Positions 54,843 to 63,464 of a stretch of 64,000 nucleotides of DNA are shown here, piece after piece (positions within the stretch are counted from its first letter, which is position 1; each line of letters opens with the position of its first letter). The notes beneath the pieces are model-generated. The model was not told the DNA's origin, did no database searches, and was given only the letters and a program-made list of their open reading frames with translations. Both the position numbers and the translations under genes were made by a program. The stretch lies in contig NZ_CP047591.1 in the NCBI RefSeq assembly GCF_010120715.1, forward strand, positions 1,426,001 through 1,490,000, in the 5' to 3' direction. The DNA is from Aminipila terrae (GTDB lineage Bacteria; Bacillota; Clostridia; Peptostreptococcales; Anaerovoracaceae).

Positions 54843-55060
54843 GAATAATATGGAGTTGCTCATGATTTTTTCTAAAATGAAGATTTTCGGTAGCAATAAC
54901 CTCAAAAACTACCGAGTATCTTCAGAAGTGAAAATCTTCGGTAGTATTTTATAATAAAAAAGTAAAAACAGACTAAAACAAGCTAAAAAACAGGCAAAAT
55001 GCTACCATAATTTTTATAAAACCTGTAATTCTCGGTAGCCTAAAGTCTTTACTAGTGAAA
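54843..55060. repeat. GCTACC/GGTAGC hairpin element, copy D (divergent)
   Basis: Behind leuB, TCGGTAG (54887-54893) can pair with CTACCGA (54909-54915) in a stem extended by AAGAT/ATCTT. The same CTACCGA can instead pair with the next TCGGTAG (54938-54944). A third hairpin joins GCTACC (55001-55006) and GGTAGC (55034-55039). GTTGCTCATG near the start recalls the end of copy B. It splits leuB from the leuD/leuC genes. Confidence 0.6.
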
Positions 55061-55103
55061 TTTATCCTTTCATTAGTGAGAATTTGATTAAAGGAGGTCC
55101 TTT

Positions 55104-55613
55104 ATGGGCAATATATTTAAATTTCACAATGACCTGGACACAGATCAGATCATTGCTTCACAATATTTACTGCTGCCAACTATAGAAGAAATGAAGGTTC
55201 ATGCCTTTGAATCTCTGGATGCGGAATTTGCCAGCAAGGCCTGTCCCGGAGACTTTGTGGTTGGTGGTGAAAACTTTGGATGCGGTTCTTCCAGAGAACA
55301 GGCTCCAAGCGTTTTAAAAGCTCTTGGTATAAAAGCTGTTGTAGCCAAGTCCTTTGCCCGCATATTTTATAGAAACGCCATTAATATTGGTCTTCCGGTT
55401 ATTGTGTGCAAGGATTTATATGATCAGGTTGAAAGTGGGGATACCATGGAATTATCCTTGTCAGAGGGTATCGTAAAGACTGGTGGCAGTGAGTATTCCT
55501 GCACCAAACTTCCCCCTTATATGCAGTCTATCCTGGACAAAGGCGGATTAATTGCTTCTTTAAATGAGATGGAGAGTACAGCTCATCACGGAGAATCTGG
55601 AGGTGACCAATAA
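55104..55613 (+). CDS. leuD: 3-isopropylmalate dehydratase-type small subunit, first copy, 169 aa
   Basis: Swivel-domain subunit of the aconitase superfamily: FHNDLDTDQIIASQYLLLPT, then GGENFGCGSSREQAPSVLKAL with the substrate-contacting Ser-Ser-Arg. The specificity loop reads YLLL, instead of the YLNT commonly seen in LeuD of bacteria, so substrate may be isopropylmalate or a related 2-hydroxy-acid. AAAGGAGG precedes ATG. Stop lies 1 base before the partner large subunit. Confidence 0.85.
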   Translation: MGNIFKFHNDLDTDQIIASQYLLLPTIEEMKVHAFESLDAEFASKACPGDFVVGGENFGCGSSREQAPSVLKALGIKAVVAKSFARIFYRNAINIGLPVIVCKDLYDQVESGDTMELSLSEGIVKTGGSEYSCTKLPPYMQSILDKGGLIASLNEMESTAHHGESGGDQ

Positions 55614-55614
55614 T

Positions 55615-56865
55615 ATGGGTATGACAATTGCAGAAAAAATAATTGCTGCAGCTGCAGGTGTAGAAGCGGTAAAGCCCGGAGATATACATACTGTCACTCT
55701 TGACCGTATGATGAGTAATGACGGAACAACACATTTAACCATAGATATGTATAATCAGCAGATTAAGAATCCAACGATTGCAGATCCTGAAAAGCTTGTG
55801 TTCATCATCGATCACAACGTTCCTGCTGACAATCCCAAAACTGCTGCATCCCATAAAAAGATGCGGGACTTTGCCAAAGAACACCATATTGATTTCTGGG
55901 AAGGAAAAGGTGTTTGCCACCAGATTATGATGGAGCACTATGTGTGCCCGGGAGAATTAATTTTTGGTGCGGACAGCCATACCTGTACCTACGGAGCACT
56001 TGGGGCTTTTGGTACCGGAGTGGGCTGCACAGATTTTCTTTATGGAATGGTTACTGGAACTTCCTGGGTTCTTGTTCCTGAAACAGTAAAGTTTAATCTG
56101 ACAGGAACATTAAAAAAAGGTGTTTATCCAAGAGACCTGATGCTGCATATCATTGGTAAAATCGGCGCAAACGGTGTGAACTATCAAGTGATGGAATTCA
56201 CAGGAGAAGGTGCCCAGGCCATGAGCATAAATGACCGCATGGTTTTATGCAATCTGGCGGTGGAGGCCGGAGCAAAATCAGCTATTTTTGAAGCAGATGA
56301 GACCGCTCAAGCCTGGCTGAAAGAGCATGGCCGTGAACCAAAACACCTCTTTAAAAGTGATGTGGATGCACATTATGTTAAAGAATACACTTTTGATTTA
56401 AATGAAATAGAAGCAGTTGTTGCAAAACCGGACTTTGTGGACGATGTTATACCTGCTAAAGAAGCCTGCGGTGTCAAGATTGATGAAGCTTTTCTTGGCT
56501 CCTGCAACAATGGACGTATTGACGAAATGCGTGTGGCGGCAAATCTCTTAAAGGGCCGTCACGTAGCAGATAGTGTCCGTTTCCTTATTGTCCCTGCCAG
56601 TAACCAGGTATATATGCAGGCACTTGACGAAGGACTCATTGAAATCTTTATGGAAGCGGGTGCCATTGTTATGAACGCCAACTGCAGTGTGTGCTGGGGC
56701 AGCTGCCAGGGAGTTATTGGTGAAAAGGAAGTGCTGATCAGTACAGGAACCCGAAACTTCAAAGGAAGAGCAGGCCATCCAACTTCCAAGGTATATCTGG
56801 GTTCGGCCGCTACAGTTACAGCCTCTGCCATTAAAGGAGTCATTGCAACAGAAGACCAGTTATAG
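55615..56865 (+). CDS. leuC: 3-isopropylmalate dehydratase-type large subunit, first copy, 416 aa
   Basis: Aconitase-superfamily subunit with a [4Fe-4S] cluster. FGADSHTCTYGALGAFGTGV is the substrate-site signature. Cluster Cys residues lie in LGSCNNGRIDEMRVAAN and NANCSVCWGSCQG. The usual SCTNGR is SCNNGR here, and the second Cys pair has an unusual context. Start ATG 55615 is chosen directly behind the small subunit, although the frame is open from 55564. It forms the heterodimer with the gene upstream. Confidence 0.85.
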   Translation: MGMTIAEKIIAAAAGVEAVKPGDIHTVTLDRMMSNDGTTHLTIDMYNQQIKNPTIADPEKLVFIIDHNVPADNPKTAASHKKMRDFAKEHHIDFWEGKGVCHQIMMEHYVCPGELIFGADSHTCTYGALGAFGTGVGCTDFLYGMVTGTSWVLVPETVKFNLTGTLKKGVYPRDLMLHIIGKIGANGVNYQVMEFTGEGAQAMSINDRMVLCNLAVEAGAKSAIFEADETAQAWLKEHGREPKHLFKSDVDAHYVKEYTFDLNEIEAVVAKPDFVDDVIPAKEACGVKIDEAFLGSCNNGRIDEMRVAANLLKGRHVADSVRFLIVPASNQVYMQALDEGLIEIFMEAGAIVMNANCSVCWGSCQGVIGEKEVLISTGTRNFKGRAGHPTSKVYLGSAATVTASAIKGVIATEDQL

Positions 56866-56924
56866 ATACATCTTTTAATGGTAATAAACGATATAAGTAA
56901 ATCCTGAAACCGAAGGAGTATAAG

Positions 56925-57425
56925 ATGGAAACTTTTAAAAGTAAAGTGTGGGTTCTGGGGGATGATATTGACACGGATATTATCATTCCTACTGATTACC
57001 TTGCACTAAAAACAATTGATGATATGAAACAATATGCATTCTCTCCTTTACGCCCAGAGCTTGCCGGGCAGATTAAAGAAGGAGATGTAATAGTGGCGGG
57101 AAAAAACTTCGGGTGCGGCTCCTCCAGAGAACAGGCTCCTGAGATCATTAAGGCTTTAAATATTAAGTGTGTAATAGCAAAATCTTTTGCTCGTATTTTT
57201 TTCAGAAATGCTATTAACAATGGCCTTTTATTGATAGAAAACCCGGATCTTCACGACGTAGTGAAGGAAGGCCAGGAAATAGAAGTACATGTGAACCATT
57301 ATATAAAATGTAATGGCAAAGAATACCCTATCGCCTCACTTCCGCAGAATCTGGTAGATATTATTAATGCTGGGGGGCTTGTACAGGCCATGCGTAAACG
57401 AAACGGCCTGGAGCCGATAAAATAA
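56925..57425 (+). CDS. aconitase-superfamily small subunit, second copy, 166 aa
   Basis: Paralogue of the first small subunit: GDDIDTDIIIPTDYLALKTI, then AGKNFGCGSSREQAPEIIKA. The specificity loop reads YLAL. It could be a second isopropylmalate dehydratase subunit or serve another hydratase such as citramalate, homoaconitate or dimethylmalate dehydratase. GAAGGAG precedes ATG. It is followed 12 bases later by its own large subunit. Confidence 0.8.
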   Translation: METFKSKVWVLGDDIDTDIIIPTDYLALKTIDDMKQYAFSPLRPELAGQIKEGDVIVAGKNFGCGSSREQAPEIIKALNIKCVIAKSFARIFFRNAINNGLLLIENPDLHDVVKEGQEIEVHVNHYIKCNGKEYPIASLPQNLVDIINAGGLVQAMRKRNGLEPIK

Positions 57426-57437
57426 AGGAGGTGCACT

Positions 57438-58727
57438 GTGGGACAGACATTTATAGAAAAATTAGTTGACCGTAATATTAATAAAAATAGTAGTAATCAT
57501 ACAGGGGCACTCAGCGATTCACACGTTACAGCTCCAGTAAAAGCCGGAGACATTGTTACAGTCCATGTGGACCGAGTCATGATTCATGATATATTTATAC
57601 CCTTTGTGGCAGAAAAGTTCGAGGAAATGGGTTTTTCCAAGCTTTGGGATCCAGATAAAGTGGTATTGATTTATGATCACCTTGTACCAGCAAGTCAGCA
57701 GGATGATGTGAGGCACTTTAAAACTGGCGATGCGTTTGCGGAGAAATATGGCATGAAAAATGTTCATCGTTCCGATGGAATCTGCCATCAACTAATGACA
57801 GAGGCTGGTTATGTTAAACCAGGTAATGTGGTTTTTGGAACAGACAGCCATACAACCACTTACGGCTGTGTGGGCGCTTTTTCTTCAGGGATTGGCTACA
57901 CAGAAATGGCCAGTATTCTTGGAACGGGTACCATGTGGATTAAAGTTCCTGAAACAATCAAAGTAAATATAGAAGGGGAGCTTCCTGAAAACGTGACTTC
58001 TAAAGATATCATCCTGACTCTTATAGGCGATCTAGGGGCCGATGGAGCTACTTACAGAGCTTTGGAGTTCACAGGAAGCACTATTGAAAACATGACGGTT
58101 GCCAGCCGTATGACTATAGCAAATATGGCTATTGAAGCCGGAGCAAAATGCGCATTATTTACCCCTGATGAAAAAACTGCTGAATACTGTCAGATTGAAC
58201 TGACCGAACAAGAGAAGTCTTTAAAGGGTGATGAGGATGCAGTTTATTATAAAACTATGACCTACAAGGCTGAGGAGTTTGTGCCAGTTATGGCATGCCC
58301 TTCTCAGGTTGACAATATAAAGCCAGTGGAACAGCTTGCGGGAATTAAAATAGATCAGGTGTTTATTGGGTCTTGTACCAATGGACGATATGAAGACCTG
58401 GAGGCTGCAGCCAGAATCCTTGAAGGTAAAACAATCTCCCCATTTGTAAAACTAATCGTTACACCTGCCAGCCGCAAGATTTTTATAGAAGCCACGCGCT
58501 CTGGCATCATAAAAACTCTTACTGCTGCTGGCGCGGTAGTAACACACCCTGGCTGCGGCCTTTGCTGTGGCCGTGCAGGAGGTATTTTATCGGATGGTGA
58601 AAAAGTGGTTGCCACTAACAATCGTAATTTTCTTGGGAGAATGGGTACATCTAAAGTAGAAATTTATCTGGCCTCCCCTGTATCCGCTGCCATGGCAGCA
58701 CTTAAAGGAGAAATTACACTTCCTTAA
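57438..58727 (+). CDS. aconitase-superfamily large subunit, second copy, 429 aa
   Basis: FGTDSHTTTYGCVGAFSSGI marks the active site. Cluster ligands are in IGSCTNGRYEDLEAAARIL (canonical SCTNGR) and HPGCGLCCGRAGG. It is longer at the N-terminus than the first copy. GTG start at 57438 with AGGAGGTG before it. It pairs with the small subunit upstream. The canonical cluster motif makes this pair at least as good a candidate for the true isopropylmalate dehydratase as the first pair; sequence alone does not decide. Confidence 0.82.
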   Translation: MGQTFIEKLVDRNINKNSSNHTGALSDSHVTAPVKAGDIVTVHVDRVMIHDIFIPFVAEKFEEMGFSKLWDPDKVVLIYDHLVPASQQDDVRHFKTGDAFAEKYGMKNVHRSDGICHQLMTEAGYVKPGNVVFGTDSHTTTYGCVGAFSSGIGYTEMASILGTGTMWIKVPETIKVNIEGELPENVTSKDIILTLIGDLGADGATYRALEFTGSTIENMTVASRMTIANMAIEAGAKCALFTPDEKTAEYCQIELTEQEKSLKGDEDAVYYKTMTYKAEEFVPVMACPSQVDNIKPVEQLAGIKIDQVFIGSCTNGRYEDLEAAARILEGKTISPFVKLIVTPASRKIFIEATRSGIIKTLTAAGAVVTHPGCGLCCGRAGGILSDGEKVVATNNRNFLGRMGTSKVEIYLASPVSAAMAALKGEITLP

Positions 58728-58767
58728 ATTTTCTAAACCCTATATATTTTCATTTCTAATTTTAAAA

Positions 58768-58793
58768 CTGCCCCCTGTATTTTACAGGGGCAG
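58768..58793. terminator. bidirectional terminator behind the leu cluster
   Basis: CTGCCCCCTGTA and TACAGGGGCAG arms (one bulged C) are followed by T5 on the plus strand. Confidence 0.82.
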
Positions 58794-58827
58794 TATTTTT
58801 GTTTATTATCTTTCTGTTTTTCCTTTT

Positions 58828-59397
58828 TTATTCACTTGTAAGAACTACTGTATTCGTTTTCTGATCCCACTTTACCGTGTAACCATAAAATTCAGCCAGA
58901 TATTTTACCGGAGCGTAAGTTCTATTGTTTGTCATTACTGCAGCAGTATCCATATTTATAATGCCTGCCTCTGAATCGGAGGGCTCAGCCGTATCCAGAT
59001 CAGCACCCAGCTTACAATAAAGAAGTACTGTAACAGCCATCTTCTCATTAAGAGTGAAAACTACACCTGAACCTCCCAGAAAAGAATCTTGCTTCCCATC
59101 ATTATCCGTATCTTTAACGGCTCCCTGGGACACGGCATCTTTTTCGTCATATGCGGTGGAAAATGTTACTGATTGGTCGCTGTTGTCCCAGTCAACTTCA
59201 AGTCCCATGGCTTCACCTATTGGTCTTAAAGGTACCATTGTACGGTTGTTAGCATCCACATAAGGAGCAGCATCTGTCCATTTAACTGGCACACCATCTA
59301 CAGTTACGTTTATTGGGCTGCTGGCGGCAAATGCACTGCAGGGAAGCATTGATACACTGAGTATCATTGCTAAAAAAAGAAATTTAATTTTTTTCAT
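58828..59397 (-). CDS. secreted stalk-domain (copper amine oxidase N-like) protein, 189 aa
   Basis: A signal peptide (KFLFLAMILSVSMLPCSAFA) is followed by two halves of a stalk domain: VDANNRTMVPLRPIGEAMGL, then EVDWDNSDQSVTF, and later MTNNRTYAPVKYLAEFYGYT, then VKWDQKTNTVVLTSE. This domain is common in wall proteins of Clostridia and has no oxidase activity; a role in envelope binding is inferred. A DTDNDGKQD segment between the halves looks like a calcium loop. AGGAATATT stands before ATG. Confidence 0.83.
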   Translation of the reverse strand: MKKIKFLFLAMILSVSMLPCSAFAASSPINVTVDGVPVKWTDAAPYVDANNRTMVPLRPIGEAMGLEVDWDNSDQSVTFSTAYDEKDAVSQGAVKDTDNDGKQDSFLGGSGVVFTLNEKMAVTVLLYCKLGADLDTAEPSDSEAGIINMDTAAVMTNNRTYAPVKYLAEFYGYTVKWDQKTNTVVLTSE

Positions 59398-59440
59398 AAT
59401 ATTCCTCCAATTATTTCAATACTTTTCCATTTTATACAAA

Positions 59441-59470
59441 AAAAAATAGTTGTGTCAACAACTATTTTTT
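59441..59470 (-). terminator. terminator of the GGDEF gene
   Basis: Thirteen-base arms AAAAAATAGTTGT and its complement with loop GTCA, followed by T-rich sequence on the minus strand. Confidence 0.85.
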
Positions 59471-59474
59471 GTTT

Positions 59475-62051
59475 TTAATCGATATGGCTTGCATCGTAAA
59501 TCACGTATCTGCATTTTCCGCATTTCTTGGCTCCATACATAGCCTCATCTGCATATTTGTAAAGCATGTCATAATCTACATATCTGTTAGGTACAATCAC
59601 AACTCCTATGGAACAGGTGGTTGTTAGCCCTCCCTTTTCAAAAACCAAATCCCGGCAAATCTGTTTTGCTTTTTTCTCCACAATCTCATATGAACTGGTA
59701 TTCTTCATGAAAACAATAAACTCATCTCCTCCCAGCCGACCTATGAAATCCTCGGACCGGAACAGCCTGGTTAGTTTTAGCGCTATAGCTTTCAGTATTT
59801 CGTCCCCATAGAAATGGCCATACGTATCATTTACCCGTTTAAAGTCATCCGTATCCAGAATAAGTAATGCACTGACCGAATCTTCCTGATATTCCTTTTT
59901 TAAAAAGTCCTGCACGCAGGCCTGAAAAGAAGTTCTGTTCAAGAGATTCGTTAGGGGGTCTTTGGAAGCTCTCTCCTTTAGCCTCAGTTCTTCATTTACC
60001 TTTTCTGTTACATCCTCTGCCAAGCCTACTGCACGGATTGGCTTTCCGCTTTCGTTAAATATATTTGTAATCTTGATTTCTACCCATATATAATAACCTG
60101 ACCATTGTCTGTCAATCTCTATTTTCTTTAGTTTAAAAACGCCAGATGCAACTTTTGCTCCTTTTAATATATTGTCAAACATTTTTAAAAATTCTTCTGA
60201 ACAGTCCGGATGCACATATCCTGCTTCGATGAAGCACTGGGGAACATTTTCTATTTTATCTCCAAGACCAACCCAGATTTTACTGCCTTTTGTTCTTATG
60301 ATGGTCTTATTTGCCAAATCATAATCCCATACCACCAGACTTGTTTGTGCTAAAGCAATATGAATCCTCTTATCACTTAAATCGATTTCCTGCTTTACTT
60401 TTTTTTCAAGCTTTCTGTTAAAGTACATGAACATAAATATGCCCATCCATAAAGAACAGATCACTACAGAGGTAAGCACCGGATATTTATAAACATAGTC
60501 AAAAGGTTGGTCTTGTGGACCATTCAGTAAAATATTATTGCAGACAATTTTATCGATTTCCTTTTCAGGGATATTATTTATTGCCTTGTTTATAATTCTA
60601 TACAAAACTATATCTCCGTCCTCAGGAACGGCAAAACAGATTTTATAATTAAAATCTGGCACCGCATAAGTTCTTATGCGGGTATATTCTACATGAGATC
60701 CGAAATAGTCAGCACTGTAAGTAGGTATATACGTAATATCCGCTGTGCCATCATTTACCGCTGCAACACAATCCTTTATACTGTTACAGTAAATCAGTCT
60801 TTTATATCTCTCTGTGTCCTTTATTTTCTCTGTTAAAAAATAGTCTTTTACAACTGCCACCTTAAGGTTTGGCAAAGCATAATCTTTAATATAATACTGA
60901 GAGATAACACTGACGGGAATATTTAAATAAGCAGATGTAAGTCGCACCTTATTTTTTTCTGCCCATTTATAATCGGCACCAAAGGTAGAAATAAGCTGGA
61001 CCTTTTTCTTTCCCGTTACCTTACTGATCTCCGGGAAACTGTCGTATACAATACTGTTAAAGGACACGCCTGTAGCAGCGGTTATCTCATTTAGTATATC
61101 CCCTGTAATGCCTGAGACTTTATTTTTGTCTTCATCATAATATTCAATGGGAATATAGTTTGCATCAACTCCCACATTTATAACTGGATGGGTTTTAATA
61201 TACTGTTGTTCCTCCGGAGTCCACAAAATACGCTTTTCATCCAGCCCATTATAGTACTTTTTATATAATTCATCAGCAAACTGGGGGTATTTAGCGGTTA
61301 TTTCCTCTAAAGCCGAATTTAACTGGCTGTATACCTGGTTATTTCCTTTATTTGTAACCACATAAAAAGAGGCTGGATCTAATCGGAGAATCATCTGTTC
61401 CCCTTCCAGCTGCCTCATGTTGCTTGTATATATTGCATCCACCGACTTTGTTCTAATCAAAGCAGTTTTCATATCCTCAACAGTAGAAAATGTGGCTAAT
61501 TTAACATGAACGTTGTTCTCTTTGAAATATTCTTCAATTTCATTGTTCCGTGAACTTCCTGCCAGAACTCCAATGGTTATTCCTTCAAGAGTTTGCAGTT
61601 TTTGTCTGTTATATTTCATATTATCCTGGCGTGCAGACAGGAGTCCATAATCCTCTGCCAAAGGAAAAGCTGGAAACATAAAACGTTTTTCAGTATCTAA
61701 AGTTTTTCCAACATTACAAACTACATCCAGCTGGCCATTCTCAAGCATTGTAAGTGCTTCTGCATATGTCAGCCGATGTTCCGTGCCTGTTGCCGGATCT
61801 TTGGTTTTGTATACAAAATCATAATTCCATCCTGTGTATTTGGCGATTTCCATTAAATATTCATACCCATATCCACTGAAATGCCCATCCCGGGAGACAT
61901 CGTTAAACCCGTCCAGCTGAAAATATCCAACTCTTACTATATCTGCCTGTTTTTTCCCCTCTGCATGGGAAGTATATGGTATAAAACTGCTGAAAATAAT
62001 TATCATAATAATTAATACAGCTGCACATGTATGCCTTTTTTTATGCGACAT
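59475..62051 (-). CDS. membrane diguanylate cyclase with two solute-binding sensor domains, 858 aa
   Basis: Signal sequence (about 1-30), then two periplasmic-binding-protein type 3 domains (about 35-270 and 280-500; VRVGYFQLDGFNDVSRDGHF; INVGVDANYIPIEYYDEDKN), a membrane segment (VLTSVVICSLWMGIFMFMYF), a PAS domain and a GGDEF domain. The active site RLGGDEFIVFM is intact, and the inhibitory RxxD site (RSED) stands five residues before GGDEF, so product inhibition is expected. It would make cyclic di-GMP in response to an outside solute, possibly an amino acid. It is a single gene. Confidence 0.92.
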   Translation of the reverse strand: MSHKKRHTCAAVLIIMIIIFSSFIPYTSHAEGKKQADIVRVGYFQLDGFNDVSRDGHFSGYGYEYLMEIAKYTGWNYDFVYKTKDPATGTEHRLTYAEALTMLENGQLDVVCNVGKTLDTEKRFMFPAFPLAEDYGLLSARQDNMKYNRQKLQTLEGITIGVLAGSSRNNEIEEYFKENNVHVKLATFSTVEDMKTALIRTKSVDAIYTSNMRQLEGEQMILRLDPASFYVVTNKGNNQVYSQLNSALEEITAKYPQFADELYKKYYNGLDEKRILWTPEEQQYIKTHPVINVGVDANYIPIEYYDEDKNKVSGITGDILNEITAATGVSFNSIVYDSFPEISKVTGKKKVQLISTFGADYKWAEKNKVRLTSAYLNIPVSVISQYYIKDYALPNLKVAVVKDYFLTEKIKDTERYKRLIYCNSIKDCVAAVNDGTADITYIPTYSADYFGSHVEYTRIRTYAVPDFNYKICFAVPEDGDIVLYRIINKAINNIPEKEIDKIVCNNILLNGPQDQPFDYVYKYPVLTSVVICSLWMGIFMFMYFNRKLEKKVKQEIDLSDKRIHIALAQTSLVVWDYDLANKTIIRTKGSKIWVGLGDKIENVPQCFIEAGYVHPDCSEEFLKMFDNILKGAKVASGVFKLKKIEIDRQWSGYYIWVEIKITNIFNESGKPIRAVGLAEDVTEKVNEELRLKERASKDPLTNLLNRTSFQACVQDFLKKEYQEDSVSALLILDTDDFKRVNDTYGHFYGDEILKAIALKLTRLFRSEDFIGRLGGDEFIVFMKNTSSYEIVEKKAKQICRDLVFEKGGLTTTCSIGVVIVPNRYVDYDMLYKYADEAMYGAKKCGKCRYVIYDASHID

Positions 62052-62159
62052 TACTTCGTTACCTTTCGAAATTGAATATACCTTTATACCTTATTTTAGA
62101 TTATACATTTTATTCCTGATAAACGTCAATGAACAAAAAAGATAATTTTCAAAAATATC

Positions 62160-62188
62160 TTTACAATACTTTTATTATGTTGTATAAT
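62160..62188 (+). promoter_or_regulatory. promoter of the aroF-tyrA operon
   Basis: TTTACA (62160-62165), a 17-base spacer and a consensus TATAAT (62183-62188) precede the leader peptide. Confidence 0.75.
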
Positions 62189-62244
62189 CAAACATATTAT
62201 CACAATTTTTTAGTGAATGAGAACAAAAATGAAAGGGTAAGTCC

Positions 62245-62355
62245 ATGAAAAACGTTATTAGTTGGGCAGTTGAATATTTTTATTTTAGCTTTACTTTCTA
62301 CTTTAGAAGTAAGGCTTATTTGAATTTCTCTGCAAATATGGGCGCTCTGGTTTAA
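62245..62355 (+). CDS. aromatic-rich leader peptide, 36 aa
   Basis: ATG at 62245 with AAAGGG before it opens a 36-codon frame with 11 aromatic residues. These include the run YFYFSFTFYF (8 of 10 aromatic), a Trp at codon 7 and more Phe/Tyr at codons 25 and 28. It lies between the promoter and a terminator before aroF, exactly as in ribosome-mediated attenuation: stalling at Phe/Tyr codons would choose the antiterminator. Codon choice is TTT/TAT-rich. Confidence 0.8.
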   Translation: MKNVISWAVEYFYFSFTFYFRSKAYLNFSANMGALV

Positions 62356-62431
62356 CAAGATGAAAATCTGTTAAAGCAAATTAAGATAGAAATTAGAGTC
62401 CGCAGGTGAAATTCACTTGCGGATTTTTTTT
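62351..62431 (+). terminator. attenuator (pause hairpin and terminator) of the aroF operon
   Basis: A hairpin at 62351-62375 (TTTAAC ... GTTAAA) covers the leader stop. The terminator is TCCGCAGGTG (62399-62408), loop AAATT and CACTTGCGGA (62414-62423) with eight T. GAATTTC within the leader (62322-62328) is exactly complementary to GAAATTC (62408-62414) across the terminator loop, a ready antiterminator. Confidence 0.78.
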
Positions 62432-62450
62432 AGTTTTGGAGGATAACAAT

Positions 62451-63464
62451 ATGGTAATTATTTTAAAAAGCAACCCAAATAAGAAGCAATTAGATAATCT
62501 TTTATCTTGGCTGAAAAGTATGAATCTCGGCATCCATATGAGTGAAGGTGCCAACACGACTCTTATTGGATTAATTGGTGACACCTCTGGTGTTGATATG
62601 GAATTGATCAATGCACTTGACATTGTAGAAACAGTAAAAAGAATACAGGAGCCTTATAAAAACGCAAACCGTAAATTTCACCCGGATTCTACAGTGGTAG
62701 ACATCAATGGAGTGAAACTTGGAGACGGGAATTTTCAGATTATAGCAGGTCCCTGCTCTGTTGAATCAGAAGAACAGATCTGCCAGGTTGCTCTGGCTGT
62801 GAAAGAAGCAGGTGCAACCTTGTACAGAGGTGGAGCATTTAAACCAAGAACATCTCCATATGCCTTTCAGGGTATGAGAGAAGAAGGGATAAATCTTTTA
62901 CTGGAAGCAAAAAAGGTTTCTGGTCTTCCAATTGTGACTGAAGTAATGGATATATCACATCTCCCATTGTTTGAGAATGTTGACGTAATACAGGTTGGTG
63001 CCCGAAACATGCAGAATTTTGAACTTTTAAAAGAGCTGGGTACCTTAAAAAAGCCGATTCTGTTAAAAAGGGGACTTTCCAGCACATTACAGGAATTTCT
63101 TATGAGTGCAGAGTACATCATGGCTGGCGGAAATAACAATGTAATCCTTTGCGAAAGAGGTATCCGTACTTTCGAGACTTCTACGAGAAATACTCTGGAT
63201 CTGGCCAGTATTCCACTTTTAAAGTCTCTGACGCATTTACCTGTCATTGTGGATCCCAGTCACGCTACAGGCATAGCAAGATTAGTCAAGCCAATGGCTC
63301 TTGCTGCAGCTGCCTGCGGTGCAGATGGATTAATGATTGAAGTGCACAATGACCCGGCCCATGCTCTTTGTGATGGAGCTCAGTCTCTGACACCGGAAGC
63401 CTTTAAAGATGTTGCTGATGCAGTAAAGGCTATTTTGCCTTACAGCTTTAAGGGGGCGAAATAA
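62451..63464 (+). CDS. aroF: 3-deoxy-7-phosphoheptulonate synthase (DAHP synthase), 337 aa
   Basis: First step of aromatic synthesis: phosphoenolpyruvate plus erythrose 4-phosphate. An N-terminal ferredoxin-like regulatory domain (about 1-75) precedes the barrel with IAGPCSVESEEQI, LYRGGAFKPRTSPYAFQGM, GARNMQNFELLKEL, PILLKRGLSSTLQEF and VDPSHATGI. This is the type I-beta form with allosteric front domain, as in Thermotoga. Start ATG 62451 follows GGAGG; the open frame upstream crosses the terminator. It is attenuation-controlled and followed at once by tyrA. Confidence 0.95.
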   Translation: MVIILKSNPNKKQLDNLLSWLKSMNLGIHMSEGANTTLIGLIGDTSGVDMELINALDIVETVKRIQEPYKNANRKFHPDSTVVDINGVKLGDGNFQIIAGPCSVESEEQICQVALAVKEAGATLYRGGAFKPRTSPYAFQGMREEGINLLLEAKKVSGLPIVTEVMDISHLPLFENVDVIQVGARNMQNFELLKELGTLKKPILLKRGLSSTLQEFLMSAEYIMAGGNNNVILCERGIRTFETSTRNTLDLASIPLLKSLTHLPVIVDPSHATGIARLVKPMALAAAACGADGLMIEVHNDPAHALCDGAQSLTPEAFKDVADAVKAILPYSFKGAK

